From Arthonia radiata (taxonomy: Eukaryota; Ascomycota; Arthoniomycetes; Arthoniales; Arthoniaceae): a stretch of 64,000 nt of DNA. The position numbers and the translations under genes are program-made. The DNA is taken from positions 1,995,749 through 2,059,748 of the forward strand of contig PSQN01000016.1 in assembly GCA_002989075.1 (NCBI GenBank), read 5' to 3'. The notes below the pieces were generated by a model. That model was not told the origin of the DNA. It saw only the letters and a list, made by a program, of their open reading frames with translations, and ran no database searches. Positions 24,613 to 35,560 of the stretch are shown here, piece by piece; position 1 is the stretch's first letter; every line of letters starts with the position of its first letter.

Positions 24613-27600
24613 ATGCCATTCCCACTACCGTCCCCACGAATCACACCGGGCCCAAACGCGTTCGCCCAGCGCCTCTCGGTTCAAGGCTCGCAGTTAGAGT
24701 CTCGAGTCGCCCAGGCCTTCGGTGCACAACATCCTACCCGTGAAAGCGCCAGATACATCTACTCTCCGTCGATTTACAGCCCTCTTCCGCCAATTCGCTC
24801 AGACAACAAGTCAAACCCCACGTACGGAGCAGAGCCCACCACAAATTACTGGAGTGGATCGTCAGGAAACCCCTACCGGTCTGGCGGTGGTGGTAACAGA
24901 GATAAGGAACTGCCGCCTAACCCAGCATCACGCTTCATCGAACATATGAGAGAAACGCCTTCGCCAAATGGAGGGCACTATGCCTATCCTCTTCAGACGC
25001 CTGATACCGACAAAACCGGAAGCGCTCGCTCAGATCAAAATTGGTTGGAACCTATCCCAGAGACCACGACTACTTGGCGTGCACCCAGTGCTAACCAGCG
25101 AATCAACCCCCCTGCTCGACTTGACATGAAGTTGGCAAAGGTGGAAGAAAATAAGGCGACTTCACATCTCAGAGCTGTCAGCTCAGAGTCGACAATCAAC
25201 GCCAGAGCACCTCAGAACAATCCGACCCCAAAGCGAGGGTTCATGGATCGCATTCGAGCATTTCCAGTGAAGCCGACTTATCCACCAAACTACTTCAATC
25301 AGGATCGCATCGCCAGTCGTGAGCAAGTCGCTGCAGTGCCAACCCCATACCTGCCTGACAAAGCAGCCCGCCTGTTGGGAGCGTCAGCGAGCGAGGTGGC
25401 TCAGAATGCACCGCACTTACTCATTCAGGACCAATCAAAGACTCTTCCGAGATTCGGTGAACTCGACCTGCCCGAACCCACACCACCCTTCGCTACTGAT
25501 GAGTTGAGTGTGAGGAAAACACGTGAGGCTCACGCCTCCTCTCCCGGCGAGAGTCACTACAGTCCAAGGATGATGCGGGAAACCTCAGATCATCGCCTTC
25601 TTCTTCTGAATGATCGCTTGGAATCGAATTCTAGCGAGAACCCGTCCGCGACTGATATGAACATTGGCAACCGTGTTGAGCCGCAGCAGGCACCAGCAAT
25701 ACAAGATGACATGCCTCCAGAGCCACCAAGGAGTCCTTTGAGAAGAATAAAACAACGCATTGGAGTTCCGGACAGACCTCTCTTCGGATCCCAAGCTCCC
25801 GAAGAGTCAGTCCACGACTTCCATGCCGAGCGAGATATGGACGTGCGACTCCGATCAGGCGCAGCGAAGGTGCCAGAGAATTACCAAAGCGACATACAGA
25901 ATACGCTGTCTGTTTGCGGCTCTTTGCATGGGTCCAGCTCCAACGACACCGGCTTTGACCGCAGCATGCATGTGGCGCAGACGAACGATGATGGAAAGTC
26001 TTCTAGGTCGACGACGCCTGACATTCATTGGCCTATTGTCTTCGATAGGCCCCCAGGTCCGTTGCAACTCCCCATGTCGTCGGACGAGTCTCAATCGACA
26101 TTTCATGCAAGCGTACGTGTTTCAGCTGATATATCTTTGCTCGGTGATGCTAATCATCTTCAGCTTGCACCTTCTCCTTTGCACGTTCAGCAGCACTTTG
26201 GCCGCTCACAAACAGGAACTGCCACCTCTCACGATACGTTGCAGCTTCTCGGACACGGTGCTAACGCGTTTGCAACTGCCCATAAAGATGGCGAATACAA
26301 TGCTCAGCTACTCGCCAGCAAGCCGTACCAACCTTCTGAGCGCGCCAGACAGTACTATCCGACCAACAGCCGTGACGAGCAGATCAAACACCGCCGTCCA
26401 ACCATCACCAGTGAAGAAGAGCAGGCATCGCCAACTCCAAGGAAGACTGCAAGCCAGCGAAACCGAGGAGCCTCGTTGAGGTCGCACCCGGACGTCCAAC
26501 CCTTGCCTCCGGGTGCACCACATAGTCAGCCATCAATGACACCTCGAAGTGCCAGAGTCGCATCAAATGAGCCATGGCTTTCAAAGTCAGCTACGCCCAC
26601 TGGCATACCGGATACAGCATTACTGAAAGGCATCGAGTCTAGCCTTGACTTAACGAAGCGAGAGGTCTTCGAGTTGAAGGGTGATATTACGCGAAACGAC
26701 AATGGGCACATGGCTCGCTTTGACCATCTGGAAAAGAAGGTAGATGATGTACACAAAGATGTCAAGGATATAGCTCAACAGCTCATCTTGCTTCGGGAAA
26801 TCGTATCCGCCAGGACCCCTAGCATTCCTGTCAACACCCCACCGTTCACCAACAGCAGCAGCACTAGCAGTCAAGCAACCGAGTTCAGAAACAGCCCTCG
26901 CCGTAACAGGCACGACCCACCACCCACAAGCTTTCCTGCGCACCTCAGCACGATCCCTGACGCATCCCCGACGCGCCCGCAATATGAAGACACATCGGCC
27001 CACAAGGCGGATCGTGAGCTTCACCGCCAAGGATCCAACGGCTCTACAGCTCCACCTACGAACATTCCCGCCACCGTCTATGCGTCTCCACGTCGCAGGC
27101 CCAGCAAACATCGGCGGGGCAGGTCCAACACGACAAACTCGATCGACCACACCACTAGCGTCCGCTCCAGCACCAGCAGTGCCGCGATCTTCAACACGCC
27201 ACAGACCGTGCGCACCGCATCCAACGCGTCAACCTCCCGCAACGCCTCCAGCGTCCGCAGCGCTGTTCGTCACCTTGAGCGCAAGACCTCTGATGGAGGC
27301 GCCACCCGCGTCGCGACTGCAGACGAAGTCTTCGCCCGCACGCCGCGTGCTCGTGCGCCCAGCACGGCTCCAGTATCGCGCGTGCATAGTCCATCGAAAC
27401 AGTCGCTTGCGTCGAAGGGAATGGCGGCGATGAGGCGCGCTCTGAGTCCTACGCGTACGCCACAGGCCAGCACGACGCCCTCGGGACGTCAGGGTGCATA
27501 CTTCGAGGATCTTTCGAGGAGCGCGCCGCCGGCTGAGCCGTATGGCCTATCCGCCGAGGACCTGGTCGACTTTGGCGTCTCCACTCCGACGCCTCACTTG

Positions 27601-27696
27601 TATGGACGCAGATTCTACAACAGTGAGGATCAAGGCCGGCGTGCGCATGATCAGAACCGTGGCAGAGAGCAGAGGGGTTTGGGGGGCACGCATTGA
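24613..27696 (+). CDS. Large disordered hypothetical protein with one coiled coil
   Basis: Frame of 1,027 codons, Ser/Pro/Thr/Arg-rich throughout, beginning MPFPLPSPRITPGPNAFAQRL. No enzyme domain, signal peptide or membrane segment is seen. A predicted helical/coiled segment lies at about residues 690-735 (TKREVFELKGDIT, FDHLEKKVDDVHKDVKDIAQQLILLREIV). The C-terminal 200 residues are Ser/Arg-rich (SPRRRPSKHRRGRS) with a conserved-looking end (DLVDFGVSTPTPHLYGRRFY). A stop-free 51-nt segment at 26113-26163 has perfect intron signals (GTACGT donor, GCTAATC branch, CTTCAG acceptor, phase 0), so the spliced product is probably 1,010 aa. Family and function are unknown; it may be a cytoskeletal or polarity scaffold, which is speculation. 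Confidence 0.7.
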   Translation: MPFPLPSPRITPGPNAFAQRLSVQGSQLESRVAQAFGAQHPTRESARYIYSPSIYSPLPPIRSDNKSNPTYGAEPTTNYWSGSSGNPYRSGGGGNRDKELPPNPASRFIEHMRETPSPNGGHYAYPLQTPDTDKTGSARSDQNWLEPIPETTTTWRAPSANQRINPPARLDMKLAKVEENKATSHLRAVSSESTINARAPQNNPTPKRGFMDRIRAFPVKPTYPPNYFNQDRIASREQVAAVPTPYLPDKAARLLGASASEVAQNAPHLLIQDQSKTLPRFGELDLPEPTPPFATDELSVRKTREAHASSPGESHYSPRMMRETSDHRLLLLNDRLESNSSENPSATDMNIGNRVEPQQAPAIQDDMPPEPPRSPLRRIKQRIGVPDRPLFGSQAPEESVHDFHAERDMDVRLRSGAAKVPENYQSDIQNTLSVCGSLHGSSSNDTGFDRSMHVAQTNDDGKSSRSTTPDIHWPIVFDRPPGPLQLPMSSDESQSTFHASVRVSADISLLGDANHLQLAPSPLHVQQHFGRSQTGTATSHDTLQLLGHGANAFATAHKDGEYNAQLLASKPYQPSERARQYYPTNSRDEQIKHRRPTITSEEEQASPTPRKTASQRNRGASLRSHPDVQPLPPGAPHSQPSMTPRSARVASNEPWLSKSATPTGIPDTALLKGIESSLDLTKREVFELKGDITRNDNGHMARFDHLEKKVDDVHKDVKDIAQQLILLREIVSARTPSIPVNTPPFTNSSSTSSQATEFRNSPRRNRHDPPPTSFPAHLSTIPDASPTRPQYEDTSAHKADRELHRQGSNGSTAPPTNIPATVYASPRRRPSKHRRGRSNTTNSIDHTTSVRSSTSSAAIFNTPQTVRTASNASTSRNASSVRSAVRHLERKTSDGGATRVATADEVFARTPRARAPSTAPVSRVHSPSKQSLASKGMAAMRRALSPTRTPQASTTPSGRQGAYFEDLSRSAPPAEPYGLSAEDLVDFGVSTPTPHLYGRRFYNSEDQGRRAHDQNRGREQRGLGGTH
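26113..26163 (+). other. Probable in-frame 51-nt intron
   Basis: Donor GTACGT, branch-like GCTAATC and acceptor CTTCAG in phase 0, without an in-frame stop. Retention and removal both keep the frame. Confidence 0.6.
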
Positions 27697-28794
27697 TGTC
27701 GTGGGGCGAGGCGAGCTTGCAGCGTCTAGATCCAGTACAGATGGGGCTAAGGCCTGTTTTCGTAAGTATAACGGTAAGTGTATAAGTTTGGATGAGTCCA
27801 ACGTGTTGGAGATAAATTTGACTGGTTGGCGGTCGTTTGTTAGTGTTTCCGGGTAAGTCGCTGAAATAGCGTGTGTATAGTCGAAGATACCCGGTAGCGG
27901 CGGTCATTGAACATTACATCAAATCATCATCATCATCACGTCACAATATTGTTTCCGTCGTTGCCCTGTCATCTGCTCCCGGTACAGATGTGAAGCTTGC
28001 GTAAGGTCTTTTTGCTCGTATACTCAGCGAATACTATTGAAGCATACATGATACGGGCGCACGGTGTCGCCACGAAACCAAGCTTCGGGGATTGGTTTAA
28101 GTCGTCTTCGTTAGAGCTCCACGCACTGAACTCAATCTTCCCACGTGCGTTAGGAAGAGTTGCTTGAGCAGTTGCTTCCTGGCGGGTCCCCGGTCTCTGG
28201 AGGAAGTCGCATGGGATGTGAGTCTTTGAGAAACTGGCAAGTACGCAGTGCTCTCAAGCCCCGACAGCAATCCAGACCCATCATCATCCGAAAAGACTGT
28301 CATATTGAGAGCAATATTCAGTCAGCTACCAAGCTCTAAATACGGCTTGAGTGCTTCGGCGCCCGTGCCGCCCGGCTGAACTGCTGTGTAGAAATGGGTG
28401 AACATGCTTACGTGCCTGCTCTCTGAGTGTCCAATGCATTCGAGATGACTGCGTTACTGAGAGCAACATCCAGCTAGCTGTCAAGGTCTGGCCACGGCAA
28501 AAGGGCTTCGGCGCCAGTGTCCCCCGGCTGAACCGCTGTGTAAAATTGGGTGGATATGCTTGCTGCTTGCTCTCAGAGTATCCAATATGCCTTCCCACCG
28601 TCTTCCCAACAGATCAGCCTGGCAGCTTCCTACCGCGTCTCTCTACTGTTCAAAATAACATCGTTCGGCTGCAACACTCCGGCGTCTTCTACTCTCTGTC
28701 CCATTTACAATCCATCCACACCAGTGACCTGCTGTAATCAAGTACTTCTCACGCGTCTTTCCAGTAACATTACAAATTCCATCCAGCCACCAAG
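27697..28794. other. Intergenic containing a tandem duplication
   Basis: 1.1 kb without a recognisable gene. It contains two diverged direct copies of a roughly 135-bp unit (listed separately). The last 150 bp are pyrimidine-rich, consistent with the promoter and 5' UTR of the secreted But2-domain gene. Confidence 0.4.
28305..28590. repeat. Diverged tandem duplication, two units of about 135 bp
   Basis: Unit 1 (about 28305-28438) and unit 2 (about 28454-28590) share the same order of landmarks. Both have GAGAGCAA, CAGCTA/AGCTAGCTG, GGCTT(C)GAGTGCTTCGGCGCC or GGGCTTCGGCGCC, then CCCGGCTGAAC, GCTGTGTA, TGGGTG, ATGCTT, GCTCTC and GTATCCAAT or GTGTCCAATG. I estimate 75-80 percent identity by eye. 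No coding potential is seen. Confidence 0.6.
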
Positions 28795-29935
28795 ATGAAG
28801 GTCGCCGTTTTTGGTCTGCTTCTCAGCGGAGCTCTTGCTGCTCCCGCTACTACTGCCAACCTGATCAGCCAGATCCCCGATGGTCAAGTGCAAGCGCCCA
28901 CTGGCAGTACGGCTTCGCCATCCCCTAGTACGACTCTGAAAACGACGTCCAGCTCGTCCAGCTCGTCCAGCTCGACCGCCTCCTCCACTAAACCCTCAAC
29001 CACCGTGACTCCTCCTCCTAGCACCTACACTACCTCTTCAAAGGTCCAGACGACTTCTTCCAAGGCAACGCCCGGCACTATCACCAAGGAGACCACGGAG
29101 GTGAAGACTACCACCAGCTGCCCGACCAGCTCTACTACTTCTCAGAAGCCCACTACCTCCGTCAGCACGCCGTCTGCGTCGGTTGGCACGCCTTCCTCCA
29201 CGTCTTCGGCGTCGGTATCGGTTGGCACGCCTTCTTACACACCCACGGCCTCGGTGTCAGTTAGCACGCCTTCCTCCGCGCCCACGACCCCGGTGTCCGT
29301 TAGCACGCCTTCCTCAACGCCCACGCCCTCGGTGTCGGTTGGCACTCCATCATACACACCGGTGTCTACTTCGTCTACAGTTCCACCATCGTCATCTCCC
29401 AAACCTTCCACTTCCTCAGCTCCCCCACCAGCATCTACTGGAAAGTGCCCATACGACCTACCTAGCCAATACCAAGCTCCATATCTCATCTCGGTCAATG
29501 GCAAGAGCTCGTACAACGTCACGGTTGACAAATCTACTTCTACCAAGGTCACGTTCGGTGAGTGAGAGCCAGCCTTTTTACTGTGTCCAACTTTGGGCTG
29601 CTCCGTCTTCTTAGACGCCGCTCTACCGGTGTTGCTGACCTCATACAGGCATCCCAGACAGCTATAATGGCAAGACTTGCTCCACAGTATTCCTTCTGCC
29701 AAGCCATGGCACGATGGATACCTCAGAATACAGTCTGAGTGGGTCTGGCACAGTGACTGTCAACGGGGGTTTTAGCTTCACGCCGGTGGAATACTCCGAG
29801 ACTGTGATTGAACAAGGACCCTGCAAAGCTGGCCAAACGCTCGAATATACGCTTGGGGCCACAGGGACTTTGAGCCTCAATCTCTTCGAAGACTACAATC
29901 CCTGCCCAGTTGGGATATATGTGGTGGTGAATTGA
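28795..29935 (+). CDS. Secreted Ser/Thr-rich protein with But2-like C-terminal domain (exons 28795-29557, 29649-29935)
   Basis: 349-aa secreted protein. The signal peptide MKVAVFGLLLSGALAAP is followed by about 200 residues of mucin-like Ser/Thr/Pro sequence, including 13-residue tandem repeats (SVSVGTPSYTPTA type). The C-terminal domain starts CPYDLPSQYQAPYLISVNG and contains FGIPDSYNGKTCSTVFLLPSH, TSEYSLSGSGTVTV and YNPCPVGIYVVVN. The IPxSxxGKTCxxVFLxP pattern and terminal Gly-containing strand match the fungal But2 C-terminal domain of cell-wall or secreted proteins; the biochemical role is unknown. The 91-nt intron (29558-29648, GTGAGT donor, ATACAG acceptor) splits codon 255. Heavy O-glycosylation is likely. 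Confidence 0.8.
29176..29361 (+). repeat. 39-bp coding minisatellite, about 4.7 copies
   Basis: Units begin at 29176, 29215, 29254, 29293 and 29332, each reading G(C/T)(A/G)TC(G/A/C)GTT(G/A)GCAC(G)CC and encoding a 13-residue SVS(V)GTPS-type motif. All units keep the frame. Confidence 0.8.
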
Positions 29936-31996
29936 GGAGCATCTACGGTGGGAGCGGTGGCTTTGGAGAGCTTCACTCTGGAGCGACACCGGCGGAGGGG
30001 GTGTTCCCAGCAAGTTCTCCGAATATATACCTACACTTGACTGTGCTCTCATACCTGTACTAAAAATTGAGTTCCTATCTTTGCCTGGCCAATGTGTTTC
30101 ACCCAAGCTTTGCAAGTGTTATAACAGCCCACCCAACCATGCAGATGCGCCAGATCTTATCTTTGTTGCGACATTTAGCTGCGCAAGACTCAGCCAAACC
30201 ACCAAGAATGGCAAGATGAGGGTGACTGGTTGAAAAGGACCGTAAGCTAGTGCAACATTTGACGAACAGACAGCACAAAACCACAATACCGCGCTGTGCA
30301 TAGTCCAACTAGTTTTACCCTAGATGCCTAATTGACGTTGTGCAAGGTAAGAAGAAAGTTGACCAGGTTAGATGCTCCTATTTGTCGCTTGACATGGAGT
30401 GACCGGCTGGCGCCGCAGGATGTCGGATTCGTCACACACAACGGCAACAGAGAACTATTAGTTCTGCAAACTGCGACGCTCTTCTTAATGAGGGATCAGC
30501 GCTAGGATGATCATGGTGTCTCCTATATTACCGACTTGCTGTCGTGCGGATCCATCGACTGCCCTGAATGTGATGCCATAGCACATCCACGTCACATCTG
30601 GCTATTCTGGCTACAAGCCTGACTCCTCGCGGTGGGCGTTGCACACTTTTCGATCGGTGCAGCCCTCTGGACACCATGAAAACGCCGAAGAATGGTGGCG
30701 TCCGGGCATTCGACACAGTCTTCGACACCGCTAGCTTGCTTGAGCAGACACGTGTTCTGTGTCGCTCGAGATCTTCATATATCTATGCTCAAATGCGCGC
30801 CGGGGGGAAGCGAGAGAGGCTGGCACGGCTGGTTCGTAGATTTGACCTTGTTGATGTCAACGGACGGAACACCTCGGCACTATCGGCTCGCGAGTCATTG
30901 TTGGTGAAACATGGCGCGTTTCATGCATTCGGGGCACGATCTCTGGGCGCTCGTCGCAATCTCTCAATGCCTCCATCATTCTGTGTGTCTCGGCAAAACG
31001 TTGCCATCTTCCTCTTATTCTTAACGCTCCACCTCACTCCCATCTCCTTTCCTGCACACATATCCAATACTGCTCTTTCGTCAGCTCAGCTTGCTCAGCT
31101 GCGCAGGCTCTTCGAATTCTTCGAAGAGCCAACACGCCCCACATCTCGTCCGTAGCCCTCTTCGTTTCAAGGACTAATCCTTCCGCCCTGACGGCACGAT
31201 CGCGTCCTCGAGATCTCGGATCTTCGCCCTCTTGCGCCATGGCTCGCGCTCTGGGTGACATGATCCTCGCCCTTTTCGTACCCATCTCTCGAGCCTCCAT
31301 CCACACCATCCGGGCTCAGGTGACCGTCCTCCTATGAGATCTGATAGCGATCGCTGCGCTTTTCCTTGAGCAACTAGCACATGCTCCGCGGGACGGCCCT
31401 TTTCAGCTTGGCCCAGCGCCGGCACTGCTATGGACGTGATCCATGATCGGAATACAGCGGAGCCTCAAACGACGTACCATAATTGCCTGCGTCGCTTTCT
31501 CGCGCCCTTGCATCATACTTTGGAATTGTGGAATGGCCACATCGCCGGCAGTCATTTGATGCCAGTAGAGTGCAGTATGCGTACACGCATCGCTAGCCAC
31601 ACAAATGATCTCGAATGCTGCTCAAGGTCCGATTCGAAACAGGCCCTACCCCTTTGGGTTCATCCCGCGTTCTTGTAGTAGGTCCGGAGGTATGTTGGCG
31701 CTCCTGGTTCGATTGACGAGCCACGGAGATGTCAAAACATCGAAAGGGCGACGTGTCTCCCAACAAAATGATCCTTCCAGTCTTCTGCTTCATTCGGTCG
31801 CAGTCATTCATTATCATCCTGCACGAACACGTTCTTTTCCTCTTCTTCCACCCTCTCATTCTTTCGTGTCAGCTGGGCTGCGTGGTCTGTGGACCTCACA
31901 CATTCGTTATACATCTGTGTTCGACCTTAAGTCGACGAGTATTCCTTCGTTTCGAATCGCGACGTTCTAGAAGAATCGTCTAACCTTCATTTCATC
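29936..31996. other. Long intergenic region
   Basis: 2.06 kb without a convincing gene. The ATG frame at 30676-31155 (159 aa) has no family resemblance and random-like composition. The minus frames at 31034-31309 and 31593-31859 also look random. The last 250 bp are pyrimidine-rich, typical of a fungal promoter in front of the chitinase. Confidence 0.35.
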
Positions 31997-33683
31997 ATGC
32001 ACTTTCGTACTCTTTTATTCGCCATCAGCGCAGCAACTTTGGCAGCAGCATTGCCACAATATGGGCAATACCAGCATCAGCATGGTCCGCCTACTGGCGC
32101 CCCGCCATGGGCTAACACTTGGGGACCACCGACCAACAATCCTTATGTTCCTAACACTGAAGCGAACACTGCGCTACCAACGCAATATACAGCCCCAACG
32201 CAGCCTATAATTCCGCCTATAATTCCCACGCAGCCTACGGTTCCGACGCAGCCTACAGTCCCAGTGACTTTACCTACCGTTCCAACCACCTATCCCACTG
32301 TTCCAGCCACTTACCCGACTTACTCGCCGACTTATTCGCCCACTAATTCGCCCGCTAATTCGCCGTCACCCTCACCGCCAACTTACACTGCTCCGAACCC
32401 GACTGGCACCGGCAATCCGACGGGCACTGGCTACACCACAGGTACCGGCAACCCCACAGGCACTGGTGATCCGACGGGCACCGGCAAACCGACAGGTACT
32501 GGCAAACCGACGGGCACGGCCAATCCCACTGGCGGGCCTACCGGCGCGCCTGCTCCCTCAGGAGGCGCGCAAGCAGTCCTCTACTGGGGTCAGAACGGGG
32601 CGGAGAAGCCGCTCGCGTCGTATTGTACGGCTGACGGGCCGGACATCCTCGTGCTTGCCTTCGTCTACCAGTATGGTAACGGCGCTGCACCTTACGGTAC
32701 ATTCGGGCAGCAGTGCACCACGTCCGCGCAATGCCCGGACATGATCGCGGATATCAAGACTTGTCAAGATGCCGGCAAGAAGATCATTGTATCGCTGGGC
32801 GGTGCTGTGGGGTCATACTCGTTGGCAAGTAATGATGACGCTGAGAAGCTTGCGCAGAGTTTATGGGATATGTTTGGCGCCTCAGCGGGCAGCTACTCTG
32901 GAGCCAGGCCATTCGGTCAGACCAAGGTTGACGGGTTCGATATGGATATCGAGGTACGTTCCGCTCTTCGGGCGCCATGCTGCTGTAGTGCCATTCTGCT
33001 GTGGCGCCATTAGCCGCCTGGCCCTGAGGTGTGCTACTACTCTGGCCGCATGGACTTGCACTGACAGACCGCTCACGCAGCAACACGCCGGCACCGAATA
33101 TTACCCTGCTCTCATCGCAAAACTACACGAGCTCTTCGACTCCGACAGCAGTAAGCAATACTACATCACCGGCGCGCCGCAGTGCCCGATTCCGGAACCA
33201 TATATGGGTGACATGGTCGCTCAAGCGAAGTTCGATATGCTTTTCATCCAATTCTACAACAACCCCGGATGCGCTGTGAACAACTACCCGTAAGTATCCG
33301 GCCTTATCTTGCCGCCACCAAAAGAGCCTAGTTCTTTCATTTTCAAGTAGCATGACACTGACAATATCAACAGCAATGGCGCAAGCGGCGGCTCGTTTAA
33401 CTTCGACGCCTGGAAAACGTCCACAGACTCCGGCAAGTCGGCCGGCGCAAGCCTGTTCATCGGCTTACCCGGCAGTCCCATGGGCGCGACAGGCACGGAA
33501 AGCGGAGCGCAATACTACCTCGAGCCGGCGAAAATGGCAAACTTGGTGAACGAGTACAAGAGCCACCCTGGCTTCGGTGGTGTCATGCTGTGGGATGCGG
33601 CACAAAGCGACACTGTGAATGAGGGCGGCTGCAGCTACGTGGGGAACGTGAAGAAGGTGTTGACGAGTGGGAGTGCCTGCTGA
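31997..33683 (+). CDS. GH18 class III chitinase, secreted (exons 31997-32953, 33081-33289, 33374-33683)
   Basis: 491-aa secreted hydrolase cleaving beta-1,4-GlcNAc linkages in chitin. Signal peptide MHFRTLLFAISAATLAAALP. Residues 20-195 form a Pro/Thr/Tyr-rich linker with PTYPTYSP and GTGNPTGTG/GTGKP repeats. The GH18 barrel starts AQAVLYWGQNGAEKPLASYC. It contains KKIIVSLGGAVGSY and the catalytic DxxDxDxE as DGFDMDIE (312-319, with Glu319 as acid). QYYITGAPQCPIPEPY, MLFIQFYNNPGC and GGVMLWDAAQSD follow. Introns: 32954-33080 (GTACGT...CGCAG) and 33290-33373 (GTAAGT...AACAG). The single-barrel layout with these motifs matches plant-type class III fungal chitinases. A location in or near the cell wall is likely. 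No chitin-binding domain is seen. Confidence 0.9.
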
Positions 33684-34702
33684 AGTGATGTGGTACGTTC
33701 TTTTCTTTACGTGTGTATATCTTATGACGAATGAGAGATGTTGCGACTGTGTCGCATTCATGAGACTATGCTGATTCTCTCCAAGCGTTCGCAGGTTACC
33801 GCTCATGGAGAAGCGCTTCCGGCGAGTACGAAGCGTATCTTTCAGACGTCAGTCAGAAGAAGGCTCGTCCTCTATGCTTCATGGCACGTATGACACTCGA
33901 TTTCCCAATGCGGCGGCATTGTGTCCCGTATCCGGAGTCTGTACGATGCAATGTGAACAGAGCGGCCCAGCGACCCGGATAGCGGCACGATGTTATACGA
34001 CTGTCAGACCACATGGCGATCGTGTATTGAAACACTGACGCCTAGTTCAAATATCTAGCACCGTCCAGTCGATGAGGAAACATCAATGATCAAGTCATCG
34101 TAGGCGTCGTCAGCTTGAGCTATCAAAAGCTGCTGACGTGACCCGGCACTACCCGCATTTGGTGCCGTGGCCTTCCGGCAGCTGATGAAGGCGCGATTGG
34201 ATCTATGCTGCGAAATGGCCTCCACGAGGAGATTATGGCTTCGATGGAGTAAGCATGATGAGTCAACGGATGCATATCGTCAATCACTCGAAAGAGGCTT
34301 CAACTCGCGAGGCTGGTAAATTAAGCATGCTGACTATGTGTTAGCGAGCGTGTCGATCTTTCACGCTGAGGAGCGTGGTGAGACGGACAGGTAGACGCGA
34401 TATGGTTCTTATCTGCTGTCATCTGGCTGGTTGGATACACTACAACTCTCTCAAGGCTTTGCGCTGACAATGATGCAAGCAGACACATAGCAGACGATGT
34501 TTCGACACAGATGATGGTAAGATGAACCGGTGGCCGTCAGCAACCTATCACCCCCGGCATACTGACTGATCTGGCCTTTGTTGTCAGCAGCATATCCACG
34601 TGTCGCGTACGTCGCCTGATCATGCTGTGCTCTGAGTGGTATGCGGGATGCTCTCCCTCAAGCTTCATACCCCCCAATCATCACGTGAAATGACCACTGC
34701 GA
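33684..34702. other. Intergenic
   Basis: About 1 kb without a recognisable gene. Confidence 0.35.
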
Positions 34703-34960
34703 ATGGCGCGTACACTCCCTTCAGAGATTCAATACCTCATACTCGATGACTGTGTGGATGTGGCTTCATGCAAGTCACAGGTTGACGCTCAGAGGGAATG
34801 CGCGCACCTGGTCAAGCTTGCGACGGTGAGCAAGTGCTTCGCGCAAAACGTATTGAGGGCTGTTGGTCTTGCGACTCAAAGGGTCGGCGATGATAACATT
34901 GGTGTCATTCTTGAATTTTTCGTGTTGCTGGAGAGGTTGGAGCGGTGGGTCGAATTCTAA
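34703..34960 (+). CDS. Small F-box-like hypothetical protein
   Basis: 85-aa frame from an ATG, starting MARTLPSEIQYLILDDCVD. The LPSEIQYLILD segment resembles the first helix of a fungal F-box-like domain, and VKLATVSKCFAQNVLR resembles its second and third helices. It stops soon after, so it is either a truncated F-box gene or the first exon of a longer one. No splice site to downstream sequence was convincing. Confidence 0.35.
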   Translation: MARTLPSEIQYLILDDCVDVASCKSQVDAQRECAHLVKLATVSKCFAQNVLRAVGLATQRVGDDNIGVILEFFVLLERLERWVEF

Positions 34961-35170
34961 GAAAGCGTGAAGTGAGTCGAAACGATGGGCTATGTTGGGC
35001 TTGTTTGCGCGAGGTGAACGGCATACAAATCCTACCAAGTAAAAGATCACAGCCTCACCTTGTCGAGATCTGGGACCCAGGCATCAACTTGAACACATCA
35101 GCACTTTACATCACACCAACAAGCCTCAAACATCTATTGATCGATAACCTGCTCTAATCATTGAGCAACG

Positions 35171-35413
35171 ATGAACACTTACTACCGACGACCATGCGGC
35201 TTCGACGGTCTACCGGTCGAAATCCGCAACATGATCCACTACCACTGCAATATTGACGCGGGCCCTTTAATACGCAGAGATCAGCCCTCCGATTGCCCGC
35301 ACTCGGCGTATCCTCCATCTATACCGTCGCACCATCTTCATGTCGAGATACGCCTTCGGGCGACGCACGGTAAGTCATGGTTGAACCATACTTGCCTGAC
35401 CTTGCTTGGTTGA
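35171..35413 (+). CDS. Small F-box-like fragment
   Basis: 80-aa frame, MNTYYRRPCGFDGLPVEIRNMIHYHC then Cys/His/Pro-rich sequence. GLPVEIRNMIHY fits the start of an F-box-like helix. Without a domain body it may be a remnant or a 5' exon. The function is not known. Confidence 0.3.
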   Translation: MNTYYRRPCGFDGLPVEIRNMIHYHCNIDAGPLIRRDQPSDCPHSAYPPSIPSHHLHVEIRLRATHGKSWLNHTCLTLLG

Positions 35414-35560
35414 ACGTTTTGCTGGTCAAGCGCTGTTCTGCAAACGGAACGGAGGCGAGTGCGCAGTTTTCGGAACTGCCGTTCAACAGGGCCGTAGCCA
35501 GACGCTATTTGTACTGTGCGTTGAATGTCGGGGGCCTGCAGCCTTCCCTCACGCAAAGAA

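Noticed and set aside
30676-31155. 159-aa plus-strand ATG frame
   Set aside because: No recognisable motif, odd composition, and its end lies in pyrimidine-rich DNA; kept only as an open frame inside an intergenic entry.
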